The position numbers and the translations under genes were made by a program. This document shows positions 25,313 through 34,601 of a DNA stretch of 60,646 bases, one piece after another. Source of the stretch: Phycisphaerales bacterium (GTDB lineage Bacteria; Planctomycetota; Phycisphaerae; Phycisphaerales; SM1A02); NCBI GenBank assembly GCA_009691705.1, contig SIAR01000012.1, forward strand, positions 1 to 60,646, read 5' to 3'. Numbering within the stretch: the first letter of the stretch is position 1; every line of letters begins with the position of its first letter. The notes beneath the pieces are model-generated. The model was given only the letters and a program-made list of their open reading frames with translations. It had not been told where the DNA came from and ran no database searches.

Positions 25313-26150
25313 GCAGCGCGGCTTCAGCGACATTTCGAAGCAGCATCGCCACCGTCATTGGACCGACTCCCCCAGGCACTGGGCTCATCCATCCTGCAAC
25401 TTCTGCGACTGCTGGATCGACATCACCCACTGTCACACCCTTTCCATCAGCGCCTGTCACGCGGTTGATGCCAACGTCGATCACGACTGCGCCAGGACGA
25501 ATCCAATCAGGCTTCACGAGTGCTGCGACTCCCGCGGCGGCGATCACAACATCTGCCTCGCGCGTCAGCGACGAGATGTTGGCGGTGAACTTGTTCGCGC
25601 TGATGACTGTCGCCTCACTGCGCATCAAGAGCACTGCGATTGGCTTGCCAACAATGTTGCTTGCTCCAACAACAACGCACCGCGCGCCGCGCAATGTGAT
25701 GCCCGTTGACTCAATCATCTCGAGCGCGGCGAGGGCGGTGCATGGCACAAGACTGCGGCGCCCGTAGACAACGTTGCCGATGTTCGCCGGGTTCACACCC
25801 TCGACGTCCTTCTCGGGTGCGATGAGCGACTGCACCCGTTCTGCATCGATTCCTGCGGGAAGCGGAACATGCAGCATGATGGCCCGAATCGAATCTTCGG
25901 TGTTCATCAGCAGGATGCGTCCAGCGATCTCGTCGTAACCAGACGCGGCTGGCAAGGTGTGCAGGTGATATTCGATGCCAGCTTCTGCGCAATTCTTGGC
26001 TTGATTCTGCGCATAGATCGCCGCTGAACGATCATTGCCAACGAGCACCGCATCGAGTCGAACTTTGCGGCCACTCTGGGCGATGCGGGTGCGAAGGGTC
26101 GCCCGAACGAGGGCGCCGAGTGCTTTGCCATCAATCATGCGTGCAGACAT
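25308..26150 (-). CDS. folD: Bifunctional methylenetetrahydrofolate dehydrogenase/cyclohydrolase
   Basis: Interconverts 5,10-methylene-, methenyl- and 10-formyl-tetrahydrofolate. 280 residues. The active-site Tyr/Lys motif is IYAQNQAKNCAEAGI; the Rossmann motif is VVVGASNIVGKPIAVLL; the terminal signature is PVPGGVGPMTVAMLL. The ATG at 26150 gives the family length and has TACATT 7 bases upstream. The stop lies in a tandem repeat, so the extreme C-terminus could vary between strains. Confidence 0.95.
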   Translation of the reverse strand: MSARMIDGKALGALVRATLRTRIAQSGRKVRLDAVLVGNDRSAAIYAQNQAKNCAEAGIEYHLHTLPAASGYDEIAGRILLMNTEDSIRAIMLHVPLPAGIDAERVQSLIAPEKDVEGVNPANIGNVVYGRRSLVPCTALAALEMIESTGITLRGARCVVVGASNIVGKPIAVLLMRSEATVISANKFTANISSLTREADVVIAAAGVAALVKPDWIRPGAVVIDVGINRVTGADGKGVTVGDVDPAVAEVAGWMSPVPGGVGPMTVAMLLRNVAEAALR

Positions 26151-26157
26151 AGAGCGA

Positions 26158-26163
26158 AATGTA
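26158..26163 (-). promoter_or_regulatory. -10-like hexamer for folD
   Basis: TACATT on the minus strand, 7 bases before the ATG at 26150. Confidence 0.45.
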
Positions 26164-26236
26164 TCGCGGGCGGTACTCTGCTGTTCGTCCTCACAATGTT
26201 GGCTCAGAAAGCACACTCACCACTCAGGAGATCTTC

Positions 26237-27391
26237 ATGATCACACTCGTTGCCTGCGCATCACTATTTATCACCCAGGCCGCTCCTAGCAGCGGCGGCG
26301 CAATCGTCGCCCCAGCCACTGTTCCCGCCGCAAAGATCGTGCCGGTGGCTGGCGCGAATAAGGAGAGCGTCGACTCGCTCGATCCAACACTCTTCCCTGG
26401 CTCCCCCGCCCTCTTTCCAGAGATCTCTTCCTGGGTCAAGGGCGACTCCGTTGCTGGGTTTACTCCTGGAAAGATCTACATCATGGAGTTTTGGGCGACG
26501 TGGTGCGGACCATGCCGACAAGGGATGCCGCATCTGAGCGAAGTGCAACACAAGTATGACGACGTCGGTCTGCGCATTATTGGAATCAGCGATGAACCTG
26601 TTGAGAAGGTCAAGACATTCCTCGAGAAGCCCGAGTGGGCAGAGAAAACGCAGTACACACTCTGCTGCGATCCAGACCGTTCGGCGCATGATGCGTACAT
26701 GAAACCAGCAATGCAGAATGGCATTCCCTGCGCGTTCATCGTGAAGGACTCAGTCGTGCAGTGGATCGGCCATCCAATGTCGATGGATGAACCGCTCGCT
26801 GAGATTGTCGCTGGCACCTACGACGTTGCGAAAGCGAAGGAAGCGTTCCTCGCTGAGGCCCAAGGCGATAAGTCTCAGCGCAAGTTGTCGGGACTCTTCG
26901 CCAAGGCCCGCAAATCAGGCGATTATTCGGCGTTTCTTGAGGCACTCGACGCATCGATCGCCAAGGCGTCGGGTAAATCCGCGCTCTCGATGCAACTTCA
27001 GAAGTTTCAGATTCTCATTGGCCCCGCAGCGCAACCTGAGGCTGGATATGCGCTGGGCAAGCAGCTCGTTGCAAAGTTGACCGAGGCTAAAGACAGCGCT
27101 GGCCTCAACATGATCGCGTGGGGTGTGCTCACCACACCAACTGTGACGATCCGCGACATTCCATTCGCACTTGCCGCAGCCAAGGCTGGGGTTGAAGTTT
27201 CGGGCGGCAACGATGGCGCGCTGCTCGACACGCTTGCCCGCGCGTACATGGATAGTGGCGATCGGTCACAGGCGATCGCAACCCAAAAGGTGGCGATTGA
27301 GAAGACACCCGCTGGTGACATGCTCGACGAGATGAAGGAAACTCTCAAGACGTACGAGAGTGCATCGCCCGCAGACGGAAAGCCCATCTGA
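26237..27391 (+). CDS. Secreted TlpA-like thioredoxin-fold protein
   Basis: 384 residues. A short signal peptide (LVACASLFITQAAP) precedes a TlpA/AhpC-type thioredoxin domain at residues about 60-190 with the redox motif WCGPC in FWATWCGPCRQGMPHL and the cis-proline loop NGIPCAFIV. The C-terminal half (190-384) is helical, repeat-like and ends with a TPR-like DTLARAYMDSGDRSQAI segment. AGGAG at 26226-26230, 6 bases before ATG, fixes the start. Likely periplasmic thiol-disulfide or redox role; no partner gene is adjacent. Confidence 0.85.
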   Translation: MITLVACASLFITQAAPSSGGAIVAPATVPAAKIVPVAGANKESVDSLDPTLFPGSPALFPEISSWVKGDSVAGFTPGKIYIMEFWATWCGPCRQGMPHLSEVQHKYDDVGLRIIGISDEPVEKVKTFLEKPEWAEKTQYTLCCDPDRSAHDAYMKPAMQNGIPCAFIVKDSVVQWIGHPMSMDEPLAEIVAGTYDVAKAKEAFLAEAQGDKSQRKLSGLFAKARKSGDYSAFLEALDASIAKASGKSALSMQLQKFQILIGPAAQPEAGYALGKQLVAKLTEAKDSAGLNMIAWGVLTTPTVTIRDIPFALAAAKAGVEVSGGNDGALLDTLARAYMDSGDRSQAIATQKVAIEKTPAGDMLDEMKETLKTYESASPADGKPI

Positions 27392-27397
27392 TCGCAC

Positions 27398-28489
27398 TCA
27401 AGCGACTTCGACTTCGCGATTCATTCTAGAACTCTCGTAAATCGCATCGATCACACACTGAAGTGAACGCCCCTGGCCTCCTGTGGCCACGGGCGTTTTT
27501 CTTTGCGTCACCAGTTGCGCGAAGTGGCGGTACTGCTCGTCCCAAGCTTGATCCAGCGGATTGGTCGCGTCGAATTGTGGCTTGAGGTCGACGAGCATCC
27601 CCTCTTCCTCAGTCGCAATCGCAAGGTCTTTGCCAAGCACATCGAAGTAGGCGCCGGCGCGGCTGCCCCAAATCGCAATGCCATCGCGCGTTGAGCCATC
27701 GGGGATGTTTGCCGCCCACGTGACGTTCAGCTCAATGGTCAGTCCACCCGCGCACCGAATGAGCGCAGTCGCCGCATCTTCGACATCGAACGTCCCGCCG
27801 AGTTGTGGCGGACCAGCCCACATCGAAGTGAACCTGTAGTCAGCGATTGGCGATCCAAACTTTGACCAGGTCATCCCACTAACACGCTCGACCTTCGGGT
27901 GACCCGCGAGATGCAATGACAAATCAATGAGATGCACTCCGAGGTCAATCAGTGGACCGCCACCCGAGTGACACTTGGTTGTGAACCACCCTCCGAGTCC
28001 GGGGATTCCCCGCCGCCGATAGAGACTCGCTTTGATGTGATAGATCTCACCGAAACGTCCCGAGTCGATCCACTTCTTTGCGGCAAGCGCAGTGGGCGAT
28101 TGGCGGCAGACGAATCCCATTTGCAAACTGCCGCTGCTCGTCTGTGCGACTGCGAGAATCTCGTCGCACTGCCCCCGCGAGAGTGCCATCGGCTTTTCTA
28201 GCAGTACATGCTTGCCAGCTTTCAGCGCCGCACAGGCACACTCGCAGTGACGGTCATTGGGAACGGCGACGACAACCGCATCGACACTCTTCATCGCCAA
28301 CAATTCGTCGATGCTCGCACTAGCGACACCGCCGTGTTCTTTCGTCAGTACCTGGGCGCGCTCAGGCAGAACGTCCCACCCCCCGACGACTTTGATGCCC
28401 GCCCGACGTGCGGCCTGTGCGTGCACGTTTGCGATTCCACCGCAGCCGATCAATCCGAGCCCGAAGGTCACGCCGTGCGATGAGGTCAT
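27398..28489 (-). CDS. Gfo/Idh/MocA-family NAD(P)-dependent oxidoreductase
   Basis: 363 residues. The Rossmann motif GLIGCGGIANVHAQAA, the EKP motif (GKHVLLEKPMALS) with the conserved lysine, and the C-terminal GGPLIDLGVHLIDLSLHLAG metal-free active-site helix define the family. Substrate is probably a sugar or inositol derivative but cannot be told. Divergent from the DadA-like gene, with only 19 bases between the starts. Confidence 0.9.
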   Translation of the reverse strand: MTSSHGVTFGLGLIGCGGIANVHAQAARRAGIKVVGGWDVLPERAQVLTKEHGGVASASIDELLAMKSVDAVVVAVPNDRHCECACAALKAGKHVLLEKPMALSRGQCDEILAVAQTSSGSLQMGFVCRQSPTALAAKKWIDSGRFGEIYHIKASLYRRRGIPGLGGWFTTKCHSGGGPLIDLGVHLIDLSLHLAGHPKVERVSGMTWSKFGSPIADYRFTSMWAGPPQLGGTFDVEDAATALIRCAGGLTIELNVTWAANIPDGSTRDGIAIWGSRAGAYFDVLGKDLAIATEEEGMLVDLKPQFDATNPLDQAWDEQYRHFAQLVTQRKTPVATGGQGRSLQCVIDAIYESSRMNREVEVA

Positions 28490-28494
28490 CTCTC

Positions 28495-28501
28495 TAGGAT
28501 A
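28495..28501. promoter_or_regulatory. Overlapping divergent -10 hexamers (TAGGATA)
   Basis: Plus strand TAGGAT (28495-28500) is 8 bases before the ATG at 28509. Minus strand TATCCT (28501-28496) is 6 bases before the ATG at 28489. The same seven base pairs appear to serve both genes. Confidence 0.5.
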
Positions 28502-28508
28502 GGTAACA

Positions 28509-29771
28509 ATGGCGAATCAACGGACGGTTGTGGTTGGCGCGGGCATCATTGGATTGTGTAGCGCGTACGAACTTGCATTGCGCGGCGTGGATGTGATTGT
28601 GCTCGATCAAGGCGCAACTTTCGAGAGCGCTTCGTGCGGAAACGCCGGTCTTTTCTCGATCGGCCATTACCCACTCACGAAGCCTGGCGCATCGTGGCGC
28701 GGTCTGCGCTGGATGTTCGACTCGGCAAGTCCGCTCTGGATTCGCCCGAGTTTTTCGCCAGCACTTATGCATTGGCTCTGGACTTTTCACACCCACTGCA
28801 ATCAGGCGCACATGGAGCGGTGCATGCGCACACTCTGCGCGATGGGATGGCGCACCGTGCAAGCTCTCGAGGCGATGCTCGACAGTGAGTCGATCGATTG
28901 CCTCTACCGACGCAGTGGATGGCTCGACCTCATTCACGACGATGCCAACCTCGACGCTGCCGCGCATGAGGGTCGCGCGTTAAGCCCGTATGGATATCGC
29001 ACCGATCGCATCAGCGGCGCAGAACTTCGCCGGCGTGATGGTGCGTACCGCGATGAGGTCGCCGGCGCGATTCATTACGTCGACAGCGGCATCATCCATC
29101 CTGGGCAACTCGTTCGCGGTCTCGCCCAAGCGCTCGTCAAGCGTGGGGTCGAGATTCGCACCAACACAACTGTCACATCCTTGACCCGCGACGGCGGTGG
29201 CCGATGCGTTGGCGCACGGCTCGCGAGTGGTGAGGTTGTGCGCGGCGAAACGACTTTGCTCGCGGCAGGAATCTGGTCGGATGAACTCGCCAGTTCGGCA
29301 GGTGTGCGCGTCGCAATGCAACCGGCCCGTGGCTATCACGTGCAACTCGAAGGTGTGCCGCAACTGCCGATCACTGGCGGGGTCATGCGTGAAACATTCG
29401 TGGCTTACAACCCAATGGGATCGCAACTTCGACTTGCTGGCACGCTCGAAATCGCGCCGGTGGGTCGGCCATGGATGCGAAAGCGCATGAACGCGCTCAT
29501 CACTGGCGCACGCAGATATCTGCACGGAATTGCGGCGGGGCGTGTGACGCAAGAGTGGGCGGGCTATCGACCATGCACCGCCGATGGAATGCCGGTGATT
29601 GGTCCAGTGCGCGAAACTCCAGGGCTTTACATTGCCACCGGCCACGCGATGATGGGATTGATGCTCGGTCCAGTGACTGGACGCATCGTTGCTGCTGACA
29701 TCTGTGGCGAACCGCAATCGATCGACGAAGAAGTACTCGCCTCGGTGCGGCCCGGTCGCCTACCGCGGTGA
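28509..29771 (+). CDS. FAD-dependent D-amino acid dehydrogenase/oxidase-like protein
   Basis: 420 residues of the DAO/DadA superfamily. The FAD dinucleotide fold is VVVGAGIIGLCSAYELALRG, followed by the glycine-rich CGNAGLFSIGHYPLT seen in DadA; the C-terminal FAD-contact segment is GYRPCTADGMPVIGP and GLYIATGHAMMGLMLGP. Likely oxidises a D- or secondary amino acid to the oxo acid. Its 3' end overlaps the convergent ROK gene by 12 bases. Confidence 0.88.
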   Translation: MANQRTVVVGAGIIGLCSAYELALRGVDVIVLDQGATFESASCGNAGLFSIGHYPLTKPGASWRGLRWMFDSASPLWIRPSFSPALMHWLWTFHTHCNQAHMERCMRTLCAMGWRTVQALEAMLDSESIDCLYRRSGWLDLIHDDANLDAAAHEGRALSPYGYRTDRISGAELRRRDGAYRDEVAGAIHYVDSGIIHPGQLVRGLAQALVKRGVEIRTNTTVTSLTRDGGGRCVGARLASGEVVRGETTLLAAGIWSDELASSAGVRVAMQPARGYHVQLEGVPQLPITGGVMRETFVAYNPMGSQLRLAGTLEIAPVGRPWMRKRMNALITGARRYLHGIAAGRVTQEWAGYRPCTADGMPVIGPVRETPGLYIATGHAMMGLMLGPVTGRIVAADICGEPQSIDEEVLASVRPGRLPR

Positions 29772-30668
29772 ATCCCACAGTCGTGCGGCGCCGCGCACGC
29801 CACTTGCATCGCCAAACTTTGCCGCCTTGATCGGCGTCTCGAACTGATCTGAAAAGATGCGCTCTGCGATCAGTTGCGGTGTGCGTTCATAGATCGCATC
29901 GATGTTGCTAACTCCTCCGCCGAGCACGATCACATCGGGATCAACCGTGTTGACAACAACCGCAAGGGCATCGGCGAGTCGTTCGCATAGCAAGTCGATT
30001 ACAGCAGCCGCCGAGGGATCAACCCCCGCGTGCGCCCGTCCTGCAATCTCTTGGAGGTCGTGGTGAACGTTCTCATGGCGAAAATATTCAGCCTCGAGCG
30101 CGGGACCGGCTAGGAACTGCTCGATGCATCCCACCTGACCGCAGTAACAGGGACGCGCGCGCCGTTCAGCGCGGTCGGTGCCGGGCATTGGACAGTGCCC
30201 CCACTCGCCGCCGATCGCATTACGACCGACGATGATCTTCTGATCAACCACGATGCCTCCCCCCGTGCCAGTTCCGATTATCACTGCGAAGACAACGCGT
30301 TTGGTTGCCCCCGCGCCATCGAACGCCTCACTCAGCGCCAGACAATTTGCATCATTCGCCCCGCGAATCTCCCGGTTCAGCTTCTGTTGCAAATCACCCA
30401 TCAGGTCGTGTCCGTTGAGGCAGGTTGAGTTTGCGTTGCGGTGCAATCCAGTGCGCGGCGAGACACTTCCGGGATAGCCAACGCCGATCGAACAAGCGGT
30501 GCCGACTTCGCTCTCGATGCTTCTGGCGATTTCTTCGATCGCTGCGAGAGTCTGGGAGTAGTTGCCCTGGGGAGTCGCGACCCGCCGCCGCACGAGCTCG
30601 CTGCCATCGCTGCTGAGCGCACAGGCTGCGATCTTTGTTCCGCCGAGATCGACGCCGATTCGAATCAT
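29760..30668 (-). CDS. ROK-family sugar kinase
   Basis: 302 residues. ATP-binding DLGGTKIAACAL at the N-terminus, GTGTGGGIVV in the middle, and the ROK zinc/cysteine motif EWGHCPMPG to CYCGQVGCIEQFLAG. No helix-turn-helix, so a kinase rather than a NagC-type repressor. Glucose, fructose, N-acetylmannosamine or N-acetylglucosamine are possible substrates. Start overlaps the hutG stop by 4 bases (ATGA). Confidence 0.9.
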   Translation of the reverse strand: MIRIGVDLGGTKIAACALSSDGSELVRRRVATPQGNYSQTLAAIEEIARSIESEVGTACSIGVGYPGSVSPRTGLHRNANSTCLNGHDLMGDLQQKLNREIRGANDANCLALSEAFDGAGATKRVVFAVIIGTGTGGGIVVDQKIIVGRNAIGGEWGHCPMPGTDRAERRARPCYCGQVGCIEQFLAGPALEAEYFRHENVHHDLQEIAGRAHAGVDPSAAAVIDLLCERLADALAVVVNTVDPDVIVLGGGVSNIDAIYERTPQLIAERIFSDQFETPIKAAKFGDASGVRGAARLWDSPR

Positions 30669-31618
30669 GTTGGCACCGTGAGGCTTCGCACGATTGTGTC
30701 AATGAGCGCTGCGCCAAGTCGCGCCGTGCGTCCACCGACATCGAGATTGGGCGCGCACTCAGCGATCTCGATTCCTGAAACGCGTCCACTGGCGGTGATG
30801 CGTCTCAGCACTGTGCGAAACGTCGCGTCTGGAAAGATTCCCATTGGCGATGGAGCACTCACCCCAGGCGCGACCGCTGCGCTGAAGACATCGAGGTCAA
30901 TGCTCAAGCAGACTAAGTCGACCGTCGAAAGAAAACGATCAACGAGTTGCAATAGTTGCGCCTCTTGACAGGGGTGAAAGGCGTCTGCGTCGACGAGTTG
31001 CGCTCCACTACCGGCTGCCGCTTGGATGAGCGCGGGCGTGTTGTGCGGTGACTGCATCCCGAGCAGCAAGTATTTGAATGGAAGGTTGTACGCCTCACTC
31101 CACGCCTGCACTTGCGCGTAGGGCGATCCAGAATGAGCGCGTCCCGCGTGCAGTGCGCGCATGTCGACGTGCGCGTCGAAGTTGATGCATCCAACGATCG
31201 TTCCGGCCGACGCTGCCTGCACCGTGCCAAGCCAATGGCCATAGGCCTGATCGTGACCGCCGCCAAGAATGAGCGGGATTCCCCCACCTGCGCGCACGGC
31301 TGCCACTGCCGCGGCGAGCGATTGTTGCCACGTTTCGACATCATCTCCAGCGCCGGCAACATCGCCAGCATCGAAGAGCGTGTGGGCGGTTGGCGCGGGC
31401 AAGTTTGCGCACGCCGTCCGCAGGACATTGGGACCATCGGCCGTTCCTACCCGACCAAAGTTTGCCCGAACTCCGGCATCGGTGGGATATCCGATGACAA
31501 CAATCGGCTGCCGCCGCGCGCGCGTTGCAGGCATCGCACCCCAAGGGCGAATCACCTGATGCCAACGTTGCGCCGCAGGGTCGGGTCCATCGTCACGTCC
31601 GCGCCATGTCCATGTCAT
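30665..31618 (-). CDS. hutG: Formimidoylglutamase-like ureohydrolase
   Basis: 317 residues of the arginase/agmatinase/HutG superfamily. Metal ligands are in GGGHDQAYGHWLG, NFDAHVDMR and SIDLDVFSAAVAPGVSAP; ECAPNLD closes the site. The GGGHD and VDMR motifs with SGSPYAQ match formimidoylglutamases better than arginases. It would hydrolyse N-formimidoyl-glutamate to glutamate and formamide, completing the route started by hutH-hutU 20 kb away. Co-transcribed with a ROK kinase. Confidence 0.82.
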   Translation of the reverse strand: MTWTWRGRDDGPDPAAQRWHQVIRPWGAMPATRARRQPIVVIGYPTDAGVRANFGRVGTADGPNVLRTACANLPAPTAHTLFDAGDVAGAGDDVETWQQSLAAAVAAVRAGGGIPLILGGGHDQAYGHWLGTVQAASAGTIVGCINFDAHVDMRALHAGRAHSGSPYAQVQAWSEAYNLPFKYLLLGMQSPHNTPALIQAAAGSGAQLVDADAFHPCQEAQLLQLVDRFLSTVDLVCLSIDLDVFSAAVAPGVSAPSPMGIFPDATFRTVLRRITASGRVSGIEIAECAPNLDVGGRTARLGAALIDTIVRSLTVPT

Positions 31619-31626
31619 AGCGGATG

Positions 31627-31636
31627 ATCCTACGAT
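31627..31636. promoter_or_regulatory. Overlapping divergent -10-like hexamers for hutG and the S9 peptidase
   Basis: Minus TAGGAT (31632-31627) is 8 bases before the ATG at 31618. Plus TACGAT (31631-31636) is 8 bases before the ATG at 31645. The hexamers overlap by two bases. Confidence 0.5.
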
Positions 31637-31644
31637 GAACCGAT

Positions 31645-33690
31645 ATGCCACGACGAGTAAAACCCACATTGCGAACAATCACCGCGGCTGACATTCGACG
31701 ACTCGTCGTTCCGAGCGATCCGCAAATCAATCATGCCGGAGAACTCATCGTCTGGTCCAACAAATATGCCGACCGCCCCGGCTCATCGCGCACTGAACTG
31801 TGGATCGCGGCCGCGAGTGGATCACTCAGCGCAAAGCGCCTCACCAAAGGACCGCGCGACCGATCGCCACGCTGGTCACCCACTGCGCCAACCTTGGCAT
31901 TTGTGCGCGAAGACACCAAGCGCAATCCACAGATTTATCTCGGTGCGATTGCCAGAATGCAGCTGCGAGCTCCCACAGCACTCACGAAACTCGCCGAGGG
32001 AACAATCGGTGAGGTGCGCTGGTCTCCCCGTGGCGATGAGATCGCCTTCGCCTTTCGCGCCACGATGGCAGAACGAACCGATGCGGCGGCGAAAGCCCGC
32101 GAATCTGCGGGCCAGAGCACTCCCCCACTCGTCGTTGATGATCCGTGGTATCGACTCGATGGCGATGGCGTCTTTGGATCAGCTCGCTTTCAACTCTTCA
32201 TCGTCACTGTCGCAACGCGCCGTGTGCGCCAGATCGAACTCGGCGACACGATGGGAACGTTCACCTTTGATTGGTCTCCAGATGGCGGATCCATCGTCGC
32301 TGCCGTCAATCGATCAACGCGCGCACTCTTTGAACCGTGGATGACGCAGATCGTCGTCGCAAACACCCGCACCCGAAAGTGCACAATCATCGCCGCATTG
32401 CCGGAGGGTCCAAAGAGCACTCCATCGTTCAGTCCCGATGGCAGCATGATCGCGTACGCAGGACGCCGCGGACGCAATGACATGTACGCCACGAAAAACC
32501 TCGGACTCTTCGTGCACGACCTGCACACGAAGAAGACCCGCGACGTGCTTGCAGCGTCAGACTTCTGCTTGATGAGCCCGACACTTTCTGATTGTGCCGA
32601 GAGTGGATTCGGCGCCTGGTATCGGTGGCTGCCCGACAGCGAGTCACTCATCATGCGCATTGGATGGCACGGCTCAGGCTTTCTCGTCAGCGCCGGCGCG
32701 CGGGCGGGAATCGTCGTTCCACACACCTCACCAGGGGCAGATCACATTCCCGCGTCGCTCGCCGGCAACGGAAGTCGCATCGCGCTCATCCGCAGCGCGC
32801 CAACCGAACCACCTGAAGTTTGCGTCGCTGACATCACTGGTCGCGAGTTTCCGGTGCGACAGATTTCACGACTCAACAGCGCACTCTGCGATGAACTCGA
32901 TCTTGCCATCCCTCAAGAAGAGTGGACCGAAGCAAAGGATGGCGCCTGGGTGCATTACTGGATCATGCGGCCTCCGACAGCGGCGCGCGTGAGAGGGCGC
33001 ACCCCCGCGGTGCTCGAAGTACACGGCGGTCCACATGCTCAGTATGGATGGACCTTCTTTCATGAGTTTCAGTTGCTCGCCGCGGCGGGCTACACCGTTG
33101 CCTACGGAAATCCGCGCGGATCGAAGGGCTACGGCGTCGACTTCTGCAGCGCGATCCATGGATCGTGGGGAGACAAAGATTGGCTCGACGTGCAGGCGAT
33201 CACCCGCGTCCTGCAACGCGACGCGCGCGTCCATCCCAAGCGCATCGGCATCATGGGTGGTTCATACGGCGGATACATGACCCTTTGGGCAGTGGGTCAT
33301 TCGAAGGACTATTGCGGGGCGATCAGCGATCGATGCGTTTCCAACATCGTCAGTCACTGCGGTAACTCAGACTTTCCAAACGTTCCAGAGGTCTACTGGA
33401 AGGGATCGGCATACAGCGATCCGACCAAGATGTGGAAGTCGAGTCCGATTGCTGCCTTCTCAAAGGCGCGTACTCCGATGTTGCTCATTCACAGTGAGGG
33501 AGACCTGCGCTGCAACATCGAACAGTCTGAACAGATTCACGCCGCGCTCGCGGCGCAAGGTGTGCCCGTGCGTTTCGTGCGCTATCCGCGCGAAACAAGT
33601 CACGGCATGAGTCGCGTCGGGCCACCCGATCTTCGCATCCATCGACTCGGCGAACTTCTCGCGTGGTGGAAGCGTGTCTTCGCGGGGTAG
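31645..33690 (+). CDS. S9C-type prolyl oligopeptidase/acylaminoacyl peptidase-like protein
   Basis: 681 residues with no signal peptide, so probably cytoplasmic. N-terminal propeller repeats (SPRWSPTAPTLAFV, EVRWSPRGDEIAFA, FDWSPDGGSIVAAV) precede an alpha/beta-hydrolase. Catalytic Ser540 in GGSYGGYM, Asp in HSEGDLRC and His in ETSHGMSR complete the triad. The VHGGPHAQYGW oxyanion motif is intact. Probably degrades oligopeptides. Confidence 0.93.
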   Translation: MPRRVKPTLRTITAADIRRLVVPSDPQINHAGELIVWSNKYADRPGSSRTELWIAAASGSLSAKRLTKGPRDRSPRWSPTAPTLAFVREDTKRNPQIYLGAIARMQLRAPTALTKLAEGTIGEVRWSPRGDEIAFAFRATMAERTDAAAKARESAGQSTPPLVVDDPWYRLDGDGVFGSARFQLFIVTVATRRVRQIELGDTMGTFTFDWSPDGGSIVAAVNRSTRALFEPWMTQIVVANTRTRKCTIIAALPEGPKSTPSFSPDGSMIAYAGRRGRNDMYATKNLGLFVHDLHTKKTRDVLAASDFCLMSPTLSDCAESGFGAWYRWLPDSESLIMRIGWHGSGFLVSAGARAGIVVPHTSPGADHIPASLAGNGSRIALIRSAPTEPPEVCVADITGREFPVRQISRLNSALCDELDLAIPQEEWTEAKDGAWVHYWIMRPPTAARVRGRTPAVLEVHGGPHAQYGWTFFHEFQLLAAAGYTVAYGNPRGSKGYGVDFCSAIHGSWGDKDWLDVQAITRVLQRDARVHPKRIGIMGGSYGGYMTLWAVGHSKDYCGAISDRCVSNIVSHCGNSDFPNVPEVYWKGSAYSDPTKMWKSSPIAAFSKARTPMLLIHSEGDLRCNIEQSEQIHAALAAQGVPVRFVRYPRETSHGMSRVGPPDLRIHRLGELLAWWKRVFAG

Positions 33691-33706
33691 TGAATCGCGC
33701 GCACTG

Positions 33707-34573
33707 CTACTGCTCGCCGAACAACCCCTTGATTGTTTGGCCAACTCCTTCGAGCCCTCTTTGGACGGCACCACCACTCTAGCGCAAGATCGACTGTGTG
33801 ACATCGGACAGCGTTGAAGATGCGCTTTGCAGACCACTGAGCACCTCGTTGGGGAGTCCTTCAATCTTCGCCTGCACGATTGCAACAAGCAGGCGGTCCA
33901 TGAGTTCTGTCGTGACCTTGGCTGCGATCTCGCTTGCTGGTGTCTTCGTACCCAAGTCATTCGCGACAATGTCAGGAATTGTGACGTTCATACTCTGACC
34001 ATCGGCGAGTGCTGCATTGCCACGGGCAGAGACGCGGATGTTGGTGACTCTCAACGAGCGAATTGTGACTGAGCCACTAGCCCCTTTCGCGGTTGACGGC
34101 GGCGTTGGCGGCGGCGGTGGCGCATCATCGCAATGCGCGACGGTATTGGCCACCACCTGCACGTTGACCTGCCCGTTCACCTCGACCAAGTTCACATCGA
34201 CGCCGTCGATTTCAATCGCCTCGATGACAATGTCATCCCCACACAACTCGATCAAACCTACGGTGATCGACGCGCTCGCCACGCTGATCATTGGTCCTTC
34301 ACCGAATCCAGTGGGTTGCGCAATTTGAAGTCCAGTCACTGATGACTTTCTGTCGAAGATCCCTAAGCGCGCCGATCGCACGGTCGTGGGCGTGCCTAGC
34401 ACATGCGATGCTGCGCTCGTGAGAATGCGGGCCGCAGCAGCATCGAGAAAGAGCGCGGTCGCGACCACGCATGCGGCGACGAGCACCGATCCTGCGATGA
34501 CCACCTTGCGAACCATGCGCGCAATCGATGAACGACGCGAGTCTGAAGAAGCGGTCGAAGGCGTGCGGATCAT
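33707..34573 (-). pseudogene. AsmA-like inner-membrane protein interrupted by an in-frame amber codon near its C-terminus
   Basis: Translation from the ATG at 34573 gives 264 residues ending at TAG 33779-33781: an N-terminal transmembrane segment ([20 protein letters not shown]), an AsmA/DUF-type region ([23 protein letters not shown]) and a Pro-rich linker (DDAPPPPPTPPST). Beyond the TAG the same frame continues 23 codons (SGGAVQRGLEGVGQTIKGLF) to a second TAG at 33707-33709. The continuation is amphipathic and looks like a genuine C-terminus. Either a recent nonsense change or a legitimately shorter protein. TAGGCT lies 8 bases before the ATG. Function unknown; could affect envelope lipid transport. 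Confidence 0.6.
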
Positions 34574-34581
34574 GCCGCTCG

Positions 34582-34591
34582 AGCCTATCAT
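34582..34591. promoter_or_regulatory. Overlapping divergent -10-like hexamers for the AsmA-like gene and folE
   Basis: Minus TAGGCT (34587-34582) is 8 bases before the ATG at 34573; plus TATCAT (34586-34591) is 10 bases before the ATG at 34602. The folE spacer TCGCCC resembles the one before ugd. Confidence 0.45.
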
Positions 34592-34601
34592 TCGCCCTTC
34601 T

